Origin: Aliiroseovarius lamellibrachiae
Lineage (GTDB): Bacteria; Pseudomonadota; Alphaproteobacteria; Rhodobacterales; Rhodobacteraceae
Direction: 5' to 3'
Assembly (NCBI RefSeq): GCF_018599245.1
Contig: NZ_JAHEVJ010000007.1
Coordinates: 186,001-250,000 of the forward strand
DNA length: 64,000 bases
Shown here: in pieces, positions 18,375 through 27,033 of the stretch
Position numbering within the stretch: position 1 is the stretch's first letter
How the letters are laid out: each line of letters starts with the position of its first letter
Translations under genes and position numbers: made by a program
Notes under the pieces: model-generated
Databases searched by the model: none
Told to the model about the DNA's origin: nothing
Seen by the model: only the letters and a program-made list of their open reading frames with translations

Positions 18375-18995
18375 ATGTCGAACGCCCCTTTGATTTCTAT
18401 TGTGGTCATGGCAGCGGGCCAATCACGTAGAATGGGGGGCGTCGACAAACTTTTATTGCCCGTCCGTGGGCAAAGCCTTTTGGCAAACAGAGTGGAGATG
18501 GCGGCAAAAACTGGCCGAGATGTCTTTGTGGTCTTACCACCAGAAGATGCTGCGCCTGAACGCTGGTCGGCCCTTAACAGCGCACATGCGACGCTTATTC
18601 CTTGTCCGGGCGCGGTACGTGGTATGGGCGCAAGCCTATCTTGTGCATTCGGGCATGTGAAAAATCATTATGACGCTGCACTTGTGTTGCTCGCTGATAT
18701 GCCTGCGCTGACGCGCGATGATCTGAACCTGATGTTGGGTGGTTATCGGCACGGCGAAATCCATCGCGCTGCAGGGACTGGCCATACAATGGGGCACCCG
18801 GTCATCATTCCTAAACGTTTGTTTCCGCTGATGGCAAACCTGAGCGGCGATCAGGGCGCGCGCCGCGTTCTTACAGCGGAGAAGACGCATTTTGTCACAT
18901 TGCCTGGCGACAATGCGACAAAAGATATCGATACCGCAGAGCAATGGATCTCTTTTCAGGAAGCATCCAAAAACACTAACAATTCAGACACTTAA
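18375..18995 (+). CDS. MobA/MocA-like NTP-transferase
   Basis: A 206-residue nucleotidyltransferase with the MobA-like Rossmann fold. The nucleotide-binding start LxAGxSxRMGxxK appears as MAAGQSRRMGGVDKLLLP, with a metal-binding LLADMP segment and GHPVIIPKRLFP later on. MocA-type relatives attach CMP to molybdopterin for xanthine-dehydrogenase-family enzymes, and CoxI-linked homologues are alike, but no molybdoenzyme gene is nearby. The start ATG 18375 is two bases after the importer operon stop. Its last 20 bases overlap the 3' end of the convergent Hint gene. Confidence 0.85.
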   Translation: MSNAPLISIVVMAAGQSRRMGGVDKLLLPVRGQSLLANRVEMAAKTGRDVFVVLPPEDAAPERWSALNSAHATLIPCPGAVRGMGASLSCAFGHVKNHYDAALVLLADMPALTRDDLNLMLGGYRHGEIHRAAGTGHTMGHPVIIPKRLFPLMANLSGDQGARRVLTAEKTHFVTLPGDNATKDIDTAEQWISFQEASKNTNNSDT

Positions 18996-19650
18996 CCTCA
19001 CGCTCTTCCAGCACAAGACGACTTTGGACATAGTTTGCCAAACCGCCATTATGGGCCAGTTTTGGCATGACGCCAATGATTTCCGCTGCCAGATCAGGTG
19101 CGATAAAACGCGTTCTTTCCATGTCAGGAACATAGCTTTCGACCCAAATCTCTCCGACTTGAATCAATTGAAAGCGATCAAAAAGAAGATGAACCATGGT
19201 TGGTGTGGCAGAACACGCAGGTTCAAATTGATCAAATTCGACCAAGGTTTTTGCCGGACATAAAACTTCGCTTTCGCCAAAAAGCATTTCAGAGCCGGCT
19301 GATTTCTGAAGCACAAGATGGTTTGGCGCCAACAGTAGCTGACTGCGTCCACCGTCGGATTTCAAAACGCGAACCAGCGGACCATCGGCCCCGTCAACAC
19401 GGGACGACCCGGCCCAAAACAGGGTTTGCAGCCCGTTATCGTAGGTATGAATTTGATCACCAGCTCGCAAATCTCGCGCAGAAACGATACCTCGTGCGGT
19501 GCGTACAGGTGCGTTTGAAGAGATTCCAGAGGCGCTATATGCGTCAGAAACACGCGACCGGGTTTGGGTGTTTTCACCATGGGTCAGTAAGATATCCTGA
19601 CGTGTAAGATTGGTATTCAATTCTGGCTGTGTTTCGCGCAAAACAAACAT
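18976..19650 (-). CDS. Stand-alone Hint-fold protein lacking the expected nucleophilic Cys
   Basis: A 224-residue protein aligning with the C-terminal Hint domain of the large RTX gene just upstream. Matching blocks are RDLRAGDQIHTYDNG, LLLAPNHLVL with the block-B His111, GESEVLCPAKTLV and VHLLFDRFQL...W-ESY. Where the large protein has C-F-T-P-G-T-L at the splice junction, this one has S-G-I-S-S-N-A, so the expected Cys is replaced by Gly42 with Ser at 41, 44 and 45. The first about 40 residues are not Hint-like. It starts at ATG 19650 behind GAGGT and is separated from the RTX gene by two terminators. Function unknown; possibly a non-cleaving Hint relative. Confidence 0.8.
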   Translation of the reverse strand: MFVLRETQPELNTNLTRQDILLTHGENTQTRSRVSDAYSASGISSNAPVRTARGIVSARDLRAGDQIHTYDNGLQTLFWAGSSRVDGADGPLVRVLKSDGGRSQLLLAPNHLVLQKSAGSEMLFGESEVLCPAKTLVEFDQFEPACSATPTMVHLLFDRFQLIQVGEIWVESYVPDMERTRFIAPDLAAEIIGVMPKLAHNGGLANYVQSRLVLEEREVKCLNC

Positions 19651-19858
19651 ACGCAGACCTCAAGCTACTAATTATTGGCACTGTCCTTAGTGTTAACGGT
19701 GAAACTTGTTCGGATTATGAACAAACGTTGAAAAAAGAGAGTGAATTTTCGCAAAATTGTCCAGATCACGGGGTTTGGCCAGATTTCCGCCTGAAGCATT
19801 ACCAATGTGTAAATAAAACCCCTCATTTGACGGGCCACCGCACAGTATGGATGATGCA

Positions 19859-19890
19859 AAAAGGCTCCGCGCCAGATAGCGCGAAGCCTT
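19859..19890 (-). terminator. Second terminator downstream of the RTX-Hint gene
   Basis: On the minus strand an AAGGCTTCGCGC...GCGCGGAGCCTT stem with a short loop is followed by TTTTT. It is a strong intrinsic terminator placed behind a first one. Confidence 0.8.
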
Positions 19891-19917
19891 CGGTTTCAGC
19901 CCCCGTTGAAACATAAA

Positions 19918-19939
19918 AGACCCGATTCACACCGGGTCT
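19918..19939 (-). terminator. First terminator downstream of the RTX-Hint gene
   Basis: A 7-bp perfect stem, AGACCCG / CGGGTCT, with an 8-base loop is followed on the minus strand by TTTTA, seven bases after the RTX-Hint stop. Confidence 0.75.
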
Positions 19940-19945
19940 ATCCGG

Positions 19946-22900
19946 TTATTTCAACAAAGCAGCTTCGTGCTTTTTCAGCGTCCGACGCGCGGCTGAGAAA
20001 TCTTCCAACCCTTCGGCTGTTTCCAGCTCTGGGAAGAGTTCAAAGATTTCATTACGCTGTGCGTTTCCGATGCCTTTCAGCGAATAGTCACCAGGCTGGA
20101 AGCTTTCCGTCCAGGCACCATCCGACAGCACAACTTCGTGGTTGTCGAACATAAAGTGCAAATAGGTCGTGCCGCGCAGCTCAACAGGCATGATCGCTTT
20201 GTTGTCCACCAAATGCTTGGCGGGCACCAGAACTTCACGTTCGTCAAAGTACAAAGCCGTGCGATCATTGGCGACCAGAACACGGTGGTTCGGGCTGACC
20301 AGCATATCACGCTCGGGCAGACCATTGCCCAACGAACCCGCAGTGACCAAGATCGGTTTCAGGTGTTGATTGGCCTGAAGTTCCTGCCAACCGATAGGCT
20401 TGGCACCGGTCCAACGGATTTCCTGAATGCCGTTGTCACGGGTGATCACACGATCACCAACTTGCAGCTCTTCCACACGACGCTCGCCTTTTGGCGTGGC
20501 AATCAATGTTCCTGGTGTGAAGCATGGAATGACATTTTCGATGTTGAAGAATTCCATCGACCCGGTGTTGTTACCACCCGCGTCAAAGAAGTTCACAACC
20601 CCGTTTTCCGGGTTCGAACCGTCATAGGTTACTTCAAGCGAGCCACCTGCAGGCGCCGAGCCTGACAGATCAAGCGTATCATAGTCGTCGCCGCCTTCGT
20701 TACCGTCAACAACATCACCTGCGCCAACATTTACAAAGGTATCGCGATCATCGCCGCCGGACATGTCATCGGAACCGGCGCCACCGTCAATCAGGTCATC
20801 GCCTTGACCACCGATCAGCTCATCGTCGCCTTCGCCACCAAAGATGGTGTCTTCGTCGATGCCACCGTCAATGGTGTCGTTGCCGTCGTCGCCATAAAGA
20901 ACATCATCATCGTCTTGACCATAGATGACGTCATTGCCGCCGCCGCCGTGAATGGTGTCGAGACCATTGTCAGGACGAGGATCATAGGCATCAATGATGT
21001 TCAGATCATCGGTGCCGGACCCAAGACCGCCCCAGATGGTGTCGTTGCCGGCACCACCATCAATGTCATCGGCACCGTGGCCACCAATGATGCTGTCATC
21101 ACCTTCGTCGCCGGTGATTTCATCGTCATCCAGACCGCCGTCGATGGTGTCATCGCCGGACCCACCCGTGATCGTGTCACGGTCATCGCCGGTTTTGATG
21201 TCATCATTCCCTGCCCCACCATCAACGCTGTCACGGTCATCTTCCATGTCAGTATCTTGTGGAACGTAAGGCGCAAAGCCGTAGTCAGACGCCGGGTCAG
21301 AACCTGAAGTGTCGATGACGTCATTGCCGTCGCCACCATCCACAGTATCTGAACCGTCGCCGCCGCGGATAATGTCGTCACCGACACCACCTTCAACTTC
21401 GTCGTCACCTTCGCCGGCATAGATATCGTCATTGCCTTCACCAGCAAGAATGGTGTCGTCGCCAGCACCCGCTTTGATGATATCGTCGTTTGGACCTTCG
21501 CCTGGCAGGATCTCATCGAGATCATCAACCATGTCACCATGGGGGTCGCCGGTGTAGTTCACATCGATGAGATCATCCCCACCTGTGCCCTGTACAATAC
21601 CATCGCGTGGATTGTCTTCGACGGTGACGAAAATGGTCCCCGTGTCCGTACCACCATTGCCATCGCTTACGGTGTATTCGATTTCGGCCACACCTTCGAA
21701 GTCGGTGTTTGGCGTGAAGGTCACGGTGCCATCTGGCGCCACAGATACCGAGCCATCATCCGAAGTTGGCGTGCCGAGAATGCTCAGGGTATCGCCTTCG
21801 ACATCTGTATCGTTGAGCAAAGGCGTAATATCGACAGCGGTTTCAAACGCGGTGGTCGCAACATCATCATTTGCAACCGGGTCATCATTCACTGGGGTTA
21901 CATTTACGGCAACCTTCGCTGAATCGGTCCCGCCGTTACCATCATCCACCGTATAGGTGATTTCATCCGGCCCGTTGTAATTTTCATCCGGATCATAAGT
22001 GATTGTTCCATCGGGATTAATTGTTACAGTGCCGTGATCAGCAGTTGCTGAGGTTACGGTCAGCGGATCCGCGTCTGGGTCTGTGTCATTGGCGAGAACC
22101 GCGATATCAACCGAGCCATCTTCCTCAACTTCGGCAACATCATCATTCGCATCAGGGCCTGAATTTGGCGGCAGAATGACGTTTTCGATATTTACAAAAT
22201 CCATGGTACCGGTTGGGTTTCCGTCCGTATCAAGGAACGTCACAGTACCGTTTTCCGGGTTGCCGGGATCGTAATCAACCTTCACAGGACCCGAGGTCGA
22301 CAGATCCAATGTGTCGTGGTCGTCGCCGCCTTCGCCGCCGTCCACAAAGTCGCCGGCATTTGCGCCATTGAATGTGTCACGGTCATCACCACCGGTCATG
22401 GTATCAACGCCAGCGCCACCGGTGATCAGATCGTCACCCGCTTCGCCGTGAATCGTGTCATCGCCATCACCACCATAGAGATCATCGTCGCCGGGATCGG
22501 TGCTGCCGTCTTCGACGTCAAAGTAGACATCGGTAATGTTGATCCCCGAGTTGTGGGATCCATCCTGCGAATGTACCACAACGATCTTGTCGACTGGCCC
22601 ATCAATGTCGACGGTTGCAGAGTAGTTTTCGCTGGTGTCGGCTTCATACCCACCGTTGCTGTCGATGGTCTCATCGCCAGCGTGACCATCCAGATCTTTC
22701 AGCGTCAGATTATCACCCGCATTGATATCAATCTCAATGCGTTCACCGTTTACATAGGCGTAGACTTTGACAACACCGTCGCCGTCGATATCATTGATAT
22801 TGAAGGAAACATTCTCAACATCTTTTGAGAAATCCAACTCATACGTTGCGGTGTTTCCATGACCATTCAGAACATTGTCCAATGAACTGTTGTCGTCAAT

Positions 22901-23917
22901 CGCAGCACCGTCACCGACCATGTCGTTGACGTTTTGTGCGTCGGTTGAGAACTGCGTAACCGATGCACCGCTTTGCGACGTCACGGAAAACTCGACATCA
23001 ACATTCCCGGTGTTCTGGCTGAAACCGCTCAGCTGATCACCATTGTCGATTGCACCCGAGCTGTCAGGATCGGGGGCTTTGTCCCATTCAAAGCTTTCAC
23101 GCACGGTGTTGCCTGTTGCCAGACCGCCGCTGCTGTCGCCGTAGATCAGATCATCGCCCGCTTCGCCATAAACGGTGTCATCGCCACCGCCGGCATAGAC
23201 GTCATCGTCCCCTTCGCCAGCTTTGACCAGATCGTCGCCTTCGCCAGCGAGCACAATGTCATCTTCCGGCGCTTCGCCTGGCAACAACGCATCGCTGTTG
23301 TCGATCTTATCACCGTCAGGGTCACCGGTGTAAGCAAGGTCAATGATATCATCGCCATTTGTGCCTTCGACATAGCCGTCCCCTACCGGAGCGGCGGCGT
23401 CAAAGCTGATGTCAGAAATCTTAATCGTGCCCGATACATTGGTGCTGTCACCGTCATCATGCACAATTTCCAGTTTGGTAATGGGGCCAGGGATCGTCAC
23501 AGTGACAGTATCTGGTGCACCAGAACCTTCGACACCCGGGGCGTAGTTTCCCCCGCCTTCGACGGAATTGCCGTCGACTTGATGATGTGCGATCAAATCA
23601 GAGAAGTTCACGTCGACAAGATTTCCGTCTGCGTCATAGGCGCGGATGGTCACTTTGTCGTCCCAGCCGGACCCAGCATCAACATCGAAAACTTCGAAAG
23701 ACACATTGCCAACGGCCGCGTCGAACTCAACGGCTGTCACAGTCTCGTTGCAAACACTGGACGAGGTCAAAACACCGCCGCTCAAGGCAAAATGGTCACC
23801 GTTCACATTGGTCGGTGTTGAAACACTGACCCCAACATCATCTCCACCAGTCGAAGACGAGAAGGTTGCGGAGCCGTCAGCGCCGGTTTGGTCCCAATCA
23901 AGCACATAATCAGTCAT
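19946..23917 (-). CDS. RTX calcium-binding, cadherin-like and Hint-domain protein, 1323 residues
   Basis: A very acidic Asp/Gly-rich protein. Order of parts: a beta-sandwich-like domain (1-175); an RTX cluster (about 180-262); a second related beta domain (about 270-468); RTX (about 474-515); a capping module ending in NIENVI (513-581); two cadherin-like/VCBS domains with VLANDTDPDADPLTV and LLNDTDVEGDTL (about 588-768); a long RTX region (773-1057); a second capping module (1057-1130); and a Hint domain (1131 to about 1280) with Cys1132 (CFTPGT) and block-B His1211 (SPNHRVL). RTX nonapeptides (GGxGxDxUx) bind Ca2+ after type I secretion, so an extracellular, adhesin-like role is inferred. 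No Sec signal peptide and no type I secretion genes are seen here. Hint cleavage would release residues 1-1131. The start is ATG 23917 behind AAGGGG. Confidence 0.92.
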   Translation of the reverse strand: MTDYVLDWDQTGADGSATFSSSTGGDDVGVSVSTPTNVNGDHFALSGGVLTSSSVCNETVTAVEFDAAVGNVSFEVFDVDAGSGWDDKVTIRAYDADGNLVDVNFSDLIAHHQVDGNSVEGGGNYAPGVEGSGAPDTVTVTIPGPITKLEIVHDDGDSTNVSGTIKISDISFDAAAPVGDGYVEGTNGDDIIDLAYTGDPDGDKIDNSDALLPGEAPEDDIVLAGEGDDLVKAGEGDDDVYAGGGDDTVYGEAGDDLIYGDSSGGLATGNTVRESFEWDKAPDPDSSGAIDNGDQLSGFSQNTGNVDVEFSVTSQSGASVTQFSTDAQNVNDMVGDGAAIDDNSSLDNVLNGHGNTATYELDFSKDVENVSFNINDIDGDGVVKVYAYVNGERIEIDINAGDNLTLKDLDGHAGDETIDSNGGYEADTSENYSATVDIDGPVDKIVVVHSQDGSHNSGINITDVYFDVEDGSTDPGDDDLYGGDGDDTIHGEAGDDLITGGAGVDTMTGGDDRDTFNGANAGDFVDGGEGGDDHDTLDLSTSGPVKVDYDPGNPENGTVTFLDTDGNPTGTMDFVNIENVILPPNSGPDANDDVAEVEEDGSVDIAVLANDTDPDADPLTVTSATADHGTVTINPDGTITYDPDENYNGPDEITYTVDDGNGGTDSAKVAVNVTPVNDDPVANDDVATTAFETAVDITPLLNDTDVEGDTLSILGTPTSDDGSVSVAPDGTVTFTPNTDFEGVAEIEYTVSDGNGGTDTGTIFVTVEDNPRDGIVQGTGGDDLIDVNYTGDPHGDMVDDLDEILPGEGPNDDIIKAGAGDDTILAGEGNDDIYAGEGDDEVEGGVGDDIIRGGDGSDTVDGGDGNDVIDTSGSDPASDYGFAPYVPQDTDMEDDRDSVDGGAGNDDIKTGDDRDTITGGSGDDTIDGGLDDDEITGDEGDDSIIGGHGADDIDGGAGNDTIWGGLGSGTDDLNIIDAYDPRPDNGLDTIHGGGGNDVIYGQDDDDVLYGDDGNDTIDGGIDEDTIFGGEGDDELIGGQGDDLIDGGAGSDDMSGGDDRDTFVNVGAGDVVDGNEGGDDYDTLDLSGSAPAGGSLEVTYDGSNPENGVVNFFDAGGNNTGSMEFFNIENVIPCFTPGTLIATPKGERRVEELQVGDRVITRDNGIQEIRWTGAKPIGWQELQANQHLKPILVTAGSLGNGLPERDMLVSPNHRVLVANDRTALYFDEREVLVPAKHLVDNKAIMPVELRGTTYLHFMFDNHEVVLSDGAWTESFQPGDYSLKGIGNAQRNEIFELFPELETAEGLEDFSAARRTLKKHEAALLK

Positions 23918-24907
23918 TTAAGTAATCCCCTTACTCATCTTCGCGCCATCTATCCCTTTGATAGAAAAACACAAATCACTTGCGATCGCGCCGCGGTCAC
24001 GGCTTGTTCCAAATTCGTTTTTGCCACCGGACAAAAGGCAAGAAGGGCCAGCACGCAGATGAGCATGCTTTTCAACGCTTCTGATAATTTGAGACAATGC
24101 GCGCATCGTCATCCCTCATTCGGTGTCAATCCAATCCCTTGTGGAACGATGCCAGCCACGGAATTGACCACACAAACGCCACCAGTTACCCACCCGAATG
24201 AGGAGAGATTGATCCCGAAAGACCAAAAGACATGAAAGCAGGCGGATTTCTCCGGCCTACATCTTCCACGTCAAAATGCGCCAATTTACCACCCGGCAAA
24301 CTACGGACACACTCTCCCCACGGATTTCACCATGGTTTTCGTGCGGCCGCCCCCGTGGCCTTCAGACATCGCCCCCCAGTTGGGCAACTCCTAAGTTAGG
24401 CGATTGCATGATTAAACCAAAGGGGAAAAACGGCCAAACAGCGGCAGAGTAGATCAGAAGTGGTTAATTTTGGGGATAAAAAAGACTTTTCTGTGAAGTT
24501 GCACTAAATGCGATTGTTTCGGCATCGGGCTAGAACAACAACCCAGGATTGCTTAAAACCACTATTTCCTCAGTGATTCAAAGGGGCCACTACGCCTTTA
24601 GATAGCAACGCATCGGCAAAATTGGTTAACCAAAGCCTTCTTTGTTTCCATTGGGAACACAGTTGACGAAAGGTAAATTCCTTAACGGGTTCCATCAGAT
24701 TTTTTAGAAATCCAAGATGATTTAGAACTAAATCCGCCCCCCATACGGCAACAATTACCGACAGGCGCAGGAATTTTCGGGAAATTGGAAACAAACTTGC
24801 GGGGATAACGATTCGATAACCATGCTGAAGGAGAGAGGTTACATGCCCACATATCCCGGGGGCCAAATGGCGTCTGGCCATCCCCTCTCCGTCAGCAACA
24901 TGCACCC
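23918..24907. other. About 990 bp without a supported gene
   Basis: This stretch lies upstream of the RTX-Hint gene and downstream of the transsulfuration gene on the same strand. It is richer in A+T than its flanks, notably 24430-24800. Open frames here (23918-24112 and 24570-24905, both minus) are short, lack good ribosome-binding sites and show no recognisable protein pattern. It presumably holds the RTX promoter and a long untranslated leader. Confidence 0.5.
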
Positions 24908-26014
24908 CTAGTTAAGCTTATCCAAGCTGGACAAAAGGTCGGCGATCAGAGCTTGTTCTGGCTCGCAACCGACCGAAAGACGCACGAACCCCGGCGCAAC
25001 CTGATCGCCCCACCGTGCGCGCCGCTCTGCCGAACTGTGAACCCCACCAAATGAGGTTGTCGGGCGTAAGAAGGCGCAGCCAGCGATGAACTGCTCAGCA
25101 AGGTCTTCGGTCTCCAGGGTCAGACTTAGTAAAAACCCAAAGCAGCTCATTTGCGTCGTTGCCAATTCATAAGATGGATCAGCTTCCAGACCGGGATAGC
25201 GCAGCGCGTTGATCATGGGATGAGATTTCAGCCGCTGCGCCACACTCATGGCGGTGCGACACATACGCTCGAGCCGTACATCCAATGTCTCTAGCCCACG
25301 ATGTAACAACCAAGCCGCGTGCGGACTTGGAATGCCCCCAGACATTTTACGCCAATTGCGCACGCGTTCCAGAACAGCGGCATCGCGTGTCGCCACATGC
25401 CCCATTAACAGGTCCGAATGTCCGCTTGGTGCTTTTGTATCCGACGCCACAACAATGTCGGCCCCAAGATCCAACGGGCGTTGCCCAAGTGGGGTCATTG
25501 TGGTGTTGTCGACGATTGTAATACCGCCTGCGGCACGCACGCGCTGGGCAATGCCCTGAATGTCGCACAGATCCAGCCCAGGATTTGACGGTGTTTCAAG
25601 GAAAACCACTTTGTATTTGGTCACATCAAGCGTGTCATAATCTTTGGTCGGGCGCTCATCGACTTGCACACCCAATCCGGCCAAAAACTCCTGTGACAAC
25701 ACCCGCGTGACGTAATACCCATCAGACGGAACCAACAATCGATCCCCCGCTTTCAAGGTTGAAAACAGCGCCGCAGAGATCGCGCCCATACCAGATGGAA
25801 AGGCGACACATGGGGCGTCTTCCAAATGCGACAGTAAATGCTCCAAGGCCTCCCATGTGGGATTATCAACGCGCCCGTAGCCCGGGTACCCATTAGGATC
25901 ACCGGGCAAATGGAACATCGAACTTGAAACCAACGGAAGGGCGATTGGCTCTCCCTTTTTAAGGTCCTTCGCCCGAAGGTGAAGAGCTTGCGCAAGCATT
26001 GTTTGATCCGTCAT
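24908..26014 (-). CDS. Cys/Met-metabolism PLP enzyme (cystathionine gamma-lyase type)
   Basis: A 368-residue PLP-dependent enzyme of the transsulfuration family, which cleaves or builds C-S bonds in cystathionine, cysteine or methionine derivatives. Visible landmarks are YGRVDNPTWEALE, FPSGMGAIS, the FLETPSNPGLDL region, VDNTTMTPLGQRPLDLGAD and the PLP-lysine segment SDTKAPSGHSDLLMG. The usual context of the lysine is S-A-T-K-Y-x-G-G-H-S-D, so the two residues after Lys are atypical. The start is ATG 26014 with AGGGG at the right spacing; frames running to 26173 extend into the intergenic region. It sits downstream of a WYL regulator on the same strand, 166 bases away. Confidence 0.88.
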   Translation of the reverse strand: MTDQTMLAQALHLRAKDLKKGEPIALPLVSSSMFHLPGDPNGYPGYGRVDNPTWEALEHLLSHLEDAPCVAFPSGMGAISAALFSTLKAGDRLLVPSDGYYVTRVLSQEFLAGLGVQVDERPTKDYDTLDVTKYKVVFLETPSNPGLDLCDIQGIAQRVRAAGGITIVDNTTMTPLGQRPLDLGADIVVASDTKAPSGHSDLLMGHVATRDAAVLERVRNWRKMSGGIPSPHAAWLLHRGLETLDVRLERMCRTAMSVAQRLKSHPMINALRYPGLEADPSYELATTQMSCFGFLLSLTLETEDLAEQFIAGCAFLRPTTSFGGVHSSAERRARWGDQVAPGFVRLSVGCEPEQALIADLLSSLDKLN

Positions 26015-26180
26015 AAAAGCCCCTACGCTTATCCATTCCCTCCATTGGCAGGCAATGGAGCCCGTGCACATTGGCAAACCTGATCTGAGAAGAAAAGGCC
26101 TCGTATCGACGGCGCGTGGGAAAAAGCGGTCGTTGTGATGCCCCAGCCGATCACCGGTTTCGCCGATGCCCACGTCACGA

Positions 26181-26915
26181 TCAAATCAATCGCTCATCAG
26201 CAACCAAAAAGGACCCGAACTGTTTCTTTGGCAGCAGTTTAAAATGCGTTCCCGTCGCGCTTGCGGCGCGCATTCGATCGCAGCGAAACGTCCTTGGCTC
26301 CTGTCGCAGATGGTCAAAGGCAACGACGTACCACACCGGATATTTCAGCAAAAGATAGTGGGGGTCGATATGCCGGGTGGAGGTTTCACCGTCCTCGCGC
26401 TGGTATCGTATTTCCAACCCTTCTTGTGCGATAAATGCCTGATGCAACGCCTGCACCACCCGTTTTGGTGGCGTGGTTACACTTGCTTGAACATATGTTG
26501 ATGCGGTCACCCCAATCATAATGCGCGCCTGAAGATGGTCCACTTTCTTGCGTTTCTCGGGCGAAAAGGACGCCACCAATTGCCGCCGAACAGACCCCAG
26601 ACTTGCCAAAAAGATGGGCGAATTCATCTGTTCCGCAACCGCAATGCTAATAAGCAGATCAACTGCCTCGCCGTAGGATAAATTCATCCGGCCAACACCC
26701 CAGTTACGGTCAAGGCGCACGCCCCCACCGCGCCCTCGATCAGCGTCAATTTGCATACCTTGGTCACGCATCAGCGACAGATCCCGCGCGATTGTGCGCA
26801 CACTGACGCCGTGCTCGCGCGCCAGATCTTTGACGGTGCAATGGCTGTCCTGCTTCAGCTGCACCGCCAGCAGTTCCATTCGTCTTAACCTGTCATTCGC
26901 ATTTGTCCGTGTCAT
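26181..26915 (-). CDS. YafY-type HTH/WYL-domain transcriptional regulator
   Basis: A 244-residue regulator with an N-terminal winged HTH (residues about 8-60; TVKDLAREHGVSVRTIARDL) and a C-terminal WYL domain (about 140-235), where the ligand-contacting segment is KYPVWYVVAFDHLRQEPRTFRCDRM, here summarised by KYPVWYVVAFDHLR. YafY-like members commonly repress an adjacent divergent gene. It is divergent from a VOC-family gene, and a perfect 10-bp inverted repeat lies six bases upstream of its start codon, the expected place for autoregulation. Confidence 0.9.
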   Translation of the reverse strand: MTRTNANDRLRRMELLAVQLKQDSHCTVKDLAREHGVSVRTIARDLSLMRDQGMQIDADRGRGGGVRLDRNWGVGRMNLSYGEAVDLLISIAVAEQMNSPIFLASLGSVRRQLVASFSPEKRKKVDHLQARIMIGVTASTYVQASVTTPPKRVVQALHQAFIAQEGLEIRYQREDGETSTRHIDPHYLLLKYPVWYVVAFDHLRQEPRTFRCDRMRAASATGTHFKLLPKKQFGSFLVADERLI

Positions 26916-26920
26916 GAAAC

Positions 26921-26945
26921 AAATAGGACATAAAGTGTCCTATTT
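26921..26945. promoter_or_regulatory. Candidate operator of the WYL regulator
   Basis: A perfect inverted repeat AAATAGGACA-N5-TGTCCTATTT in the 118-bp divergent region between the regulator (start 26915) and the VOC gene (start 27034). Position next to the regulator start and perfect symmetry suggest a dimer binding site controlling both genes. Confidence 0.75.
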
Positions 26946-27033
26946 AGCAATATGACGGGGCACAGGAAGACTGACCAACGATCAGCCTCTGATCCCCCAA
27001 AAATCCGGGGGCAATGCTTACAGGAGAGCAAAC

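Noticed and set aside
20700-23400. Tandem DNA repeat or CRISPR-like array
   Set aside because: The repetition is the codon-level image of RTX nonapeptides inside one open frame, with no constant repeat and spacer pattern.
22973-23821. Long plus-strand open frame (282 codons), with others at 20138-20665, 20804-21307 and 22316-22828, opposite the RTX gene
   Set aside because: They arise because Asp/Gly-rich codons (GAT, GGC, GAC) have few stops on the reverse strand. The translations are low-complexity Val/Ile/Ala strings with no family pattern.
24570-24905. 111-codon minus-strand frame upstream of the RTX gene
   Set aside because: No good ribosome-binding site, no recognisable motif, mixed composition, and it lies in a generally non-coding A/T-rich stretch.
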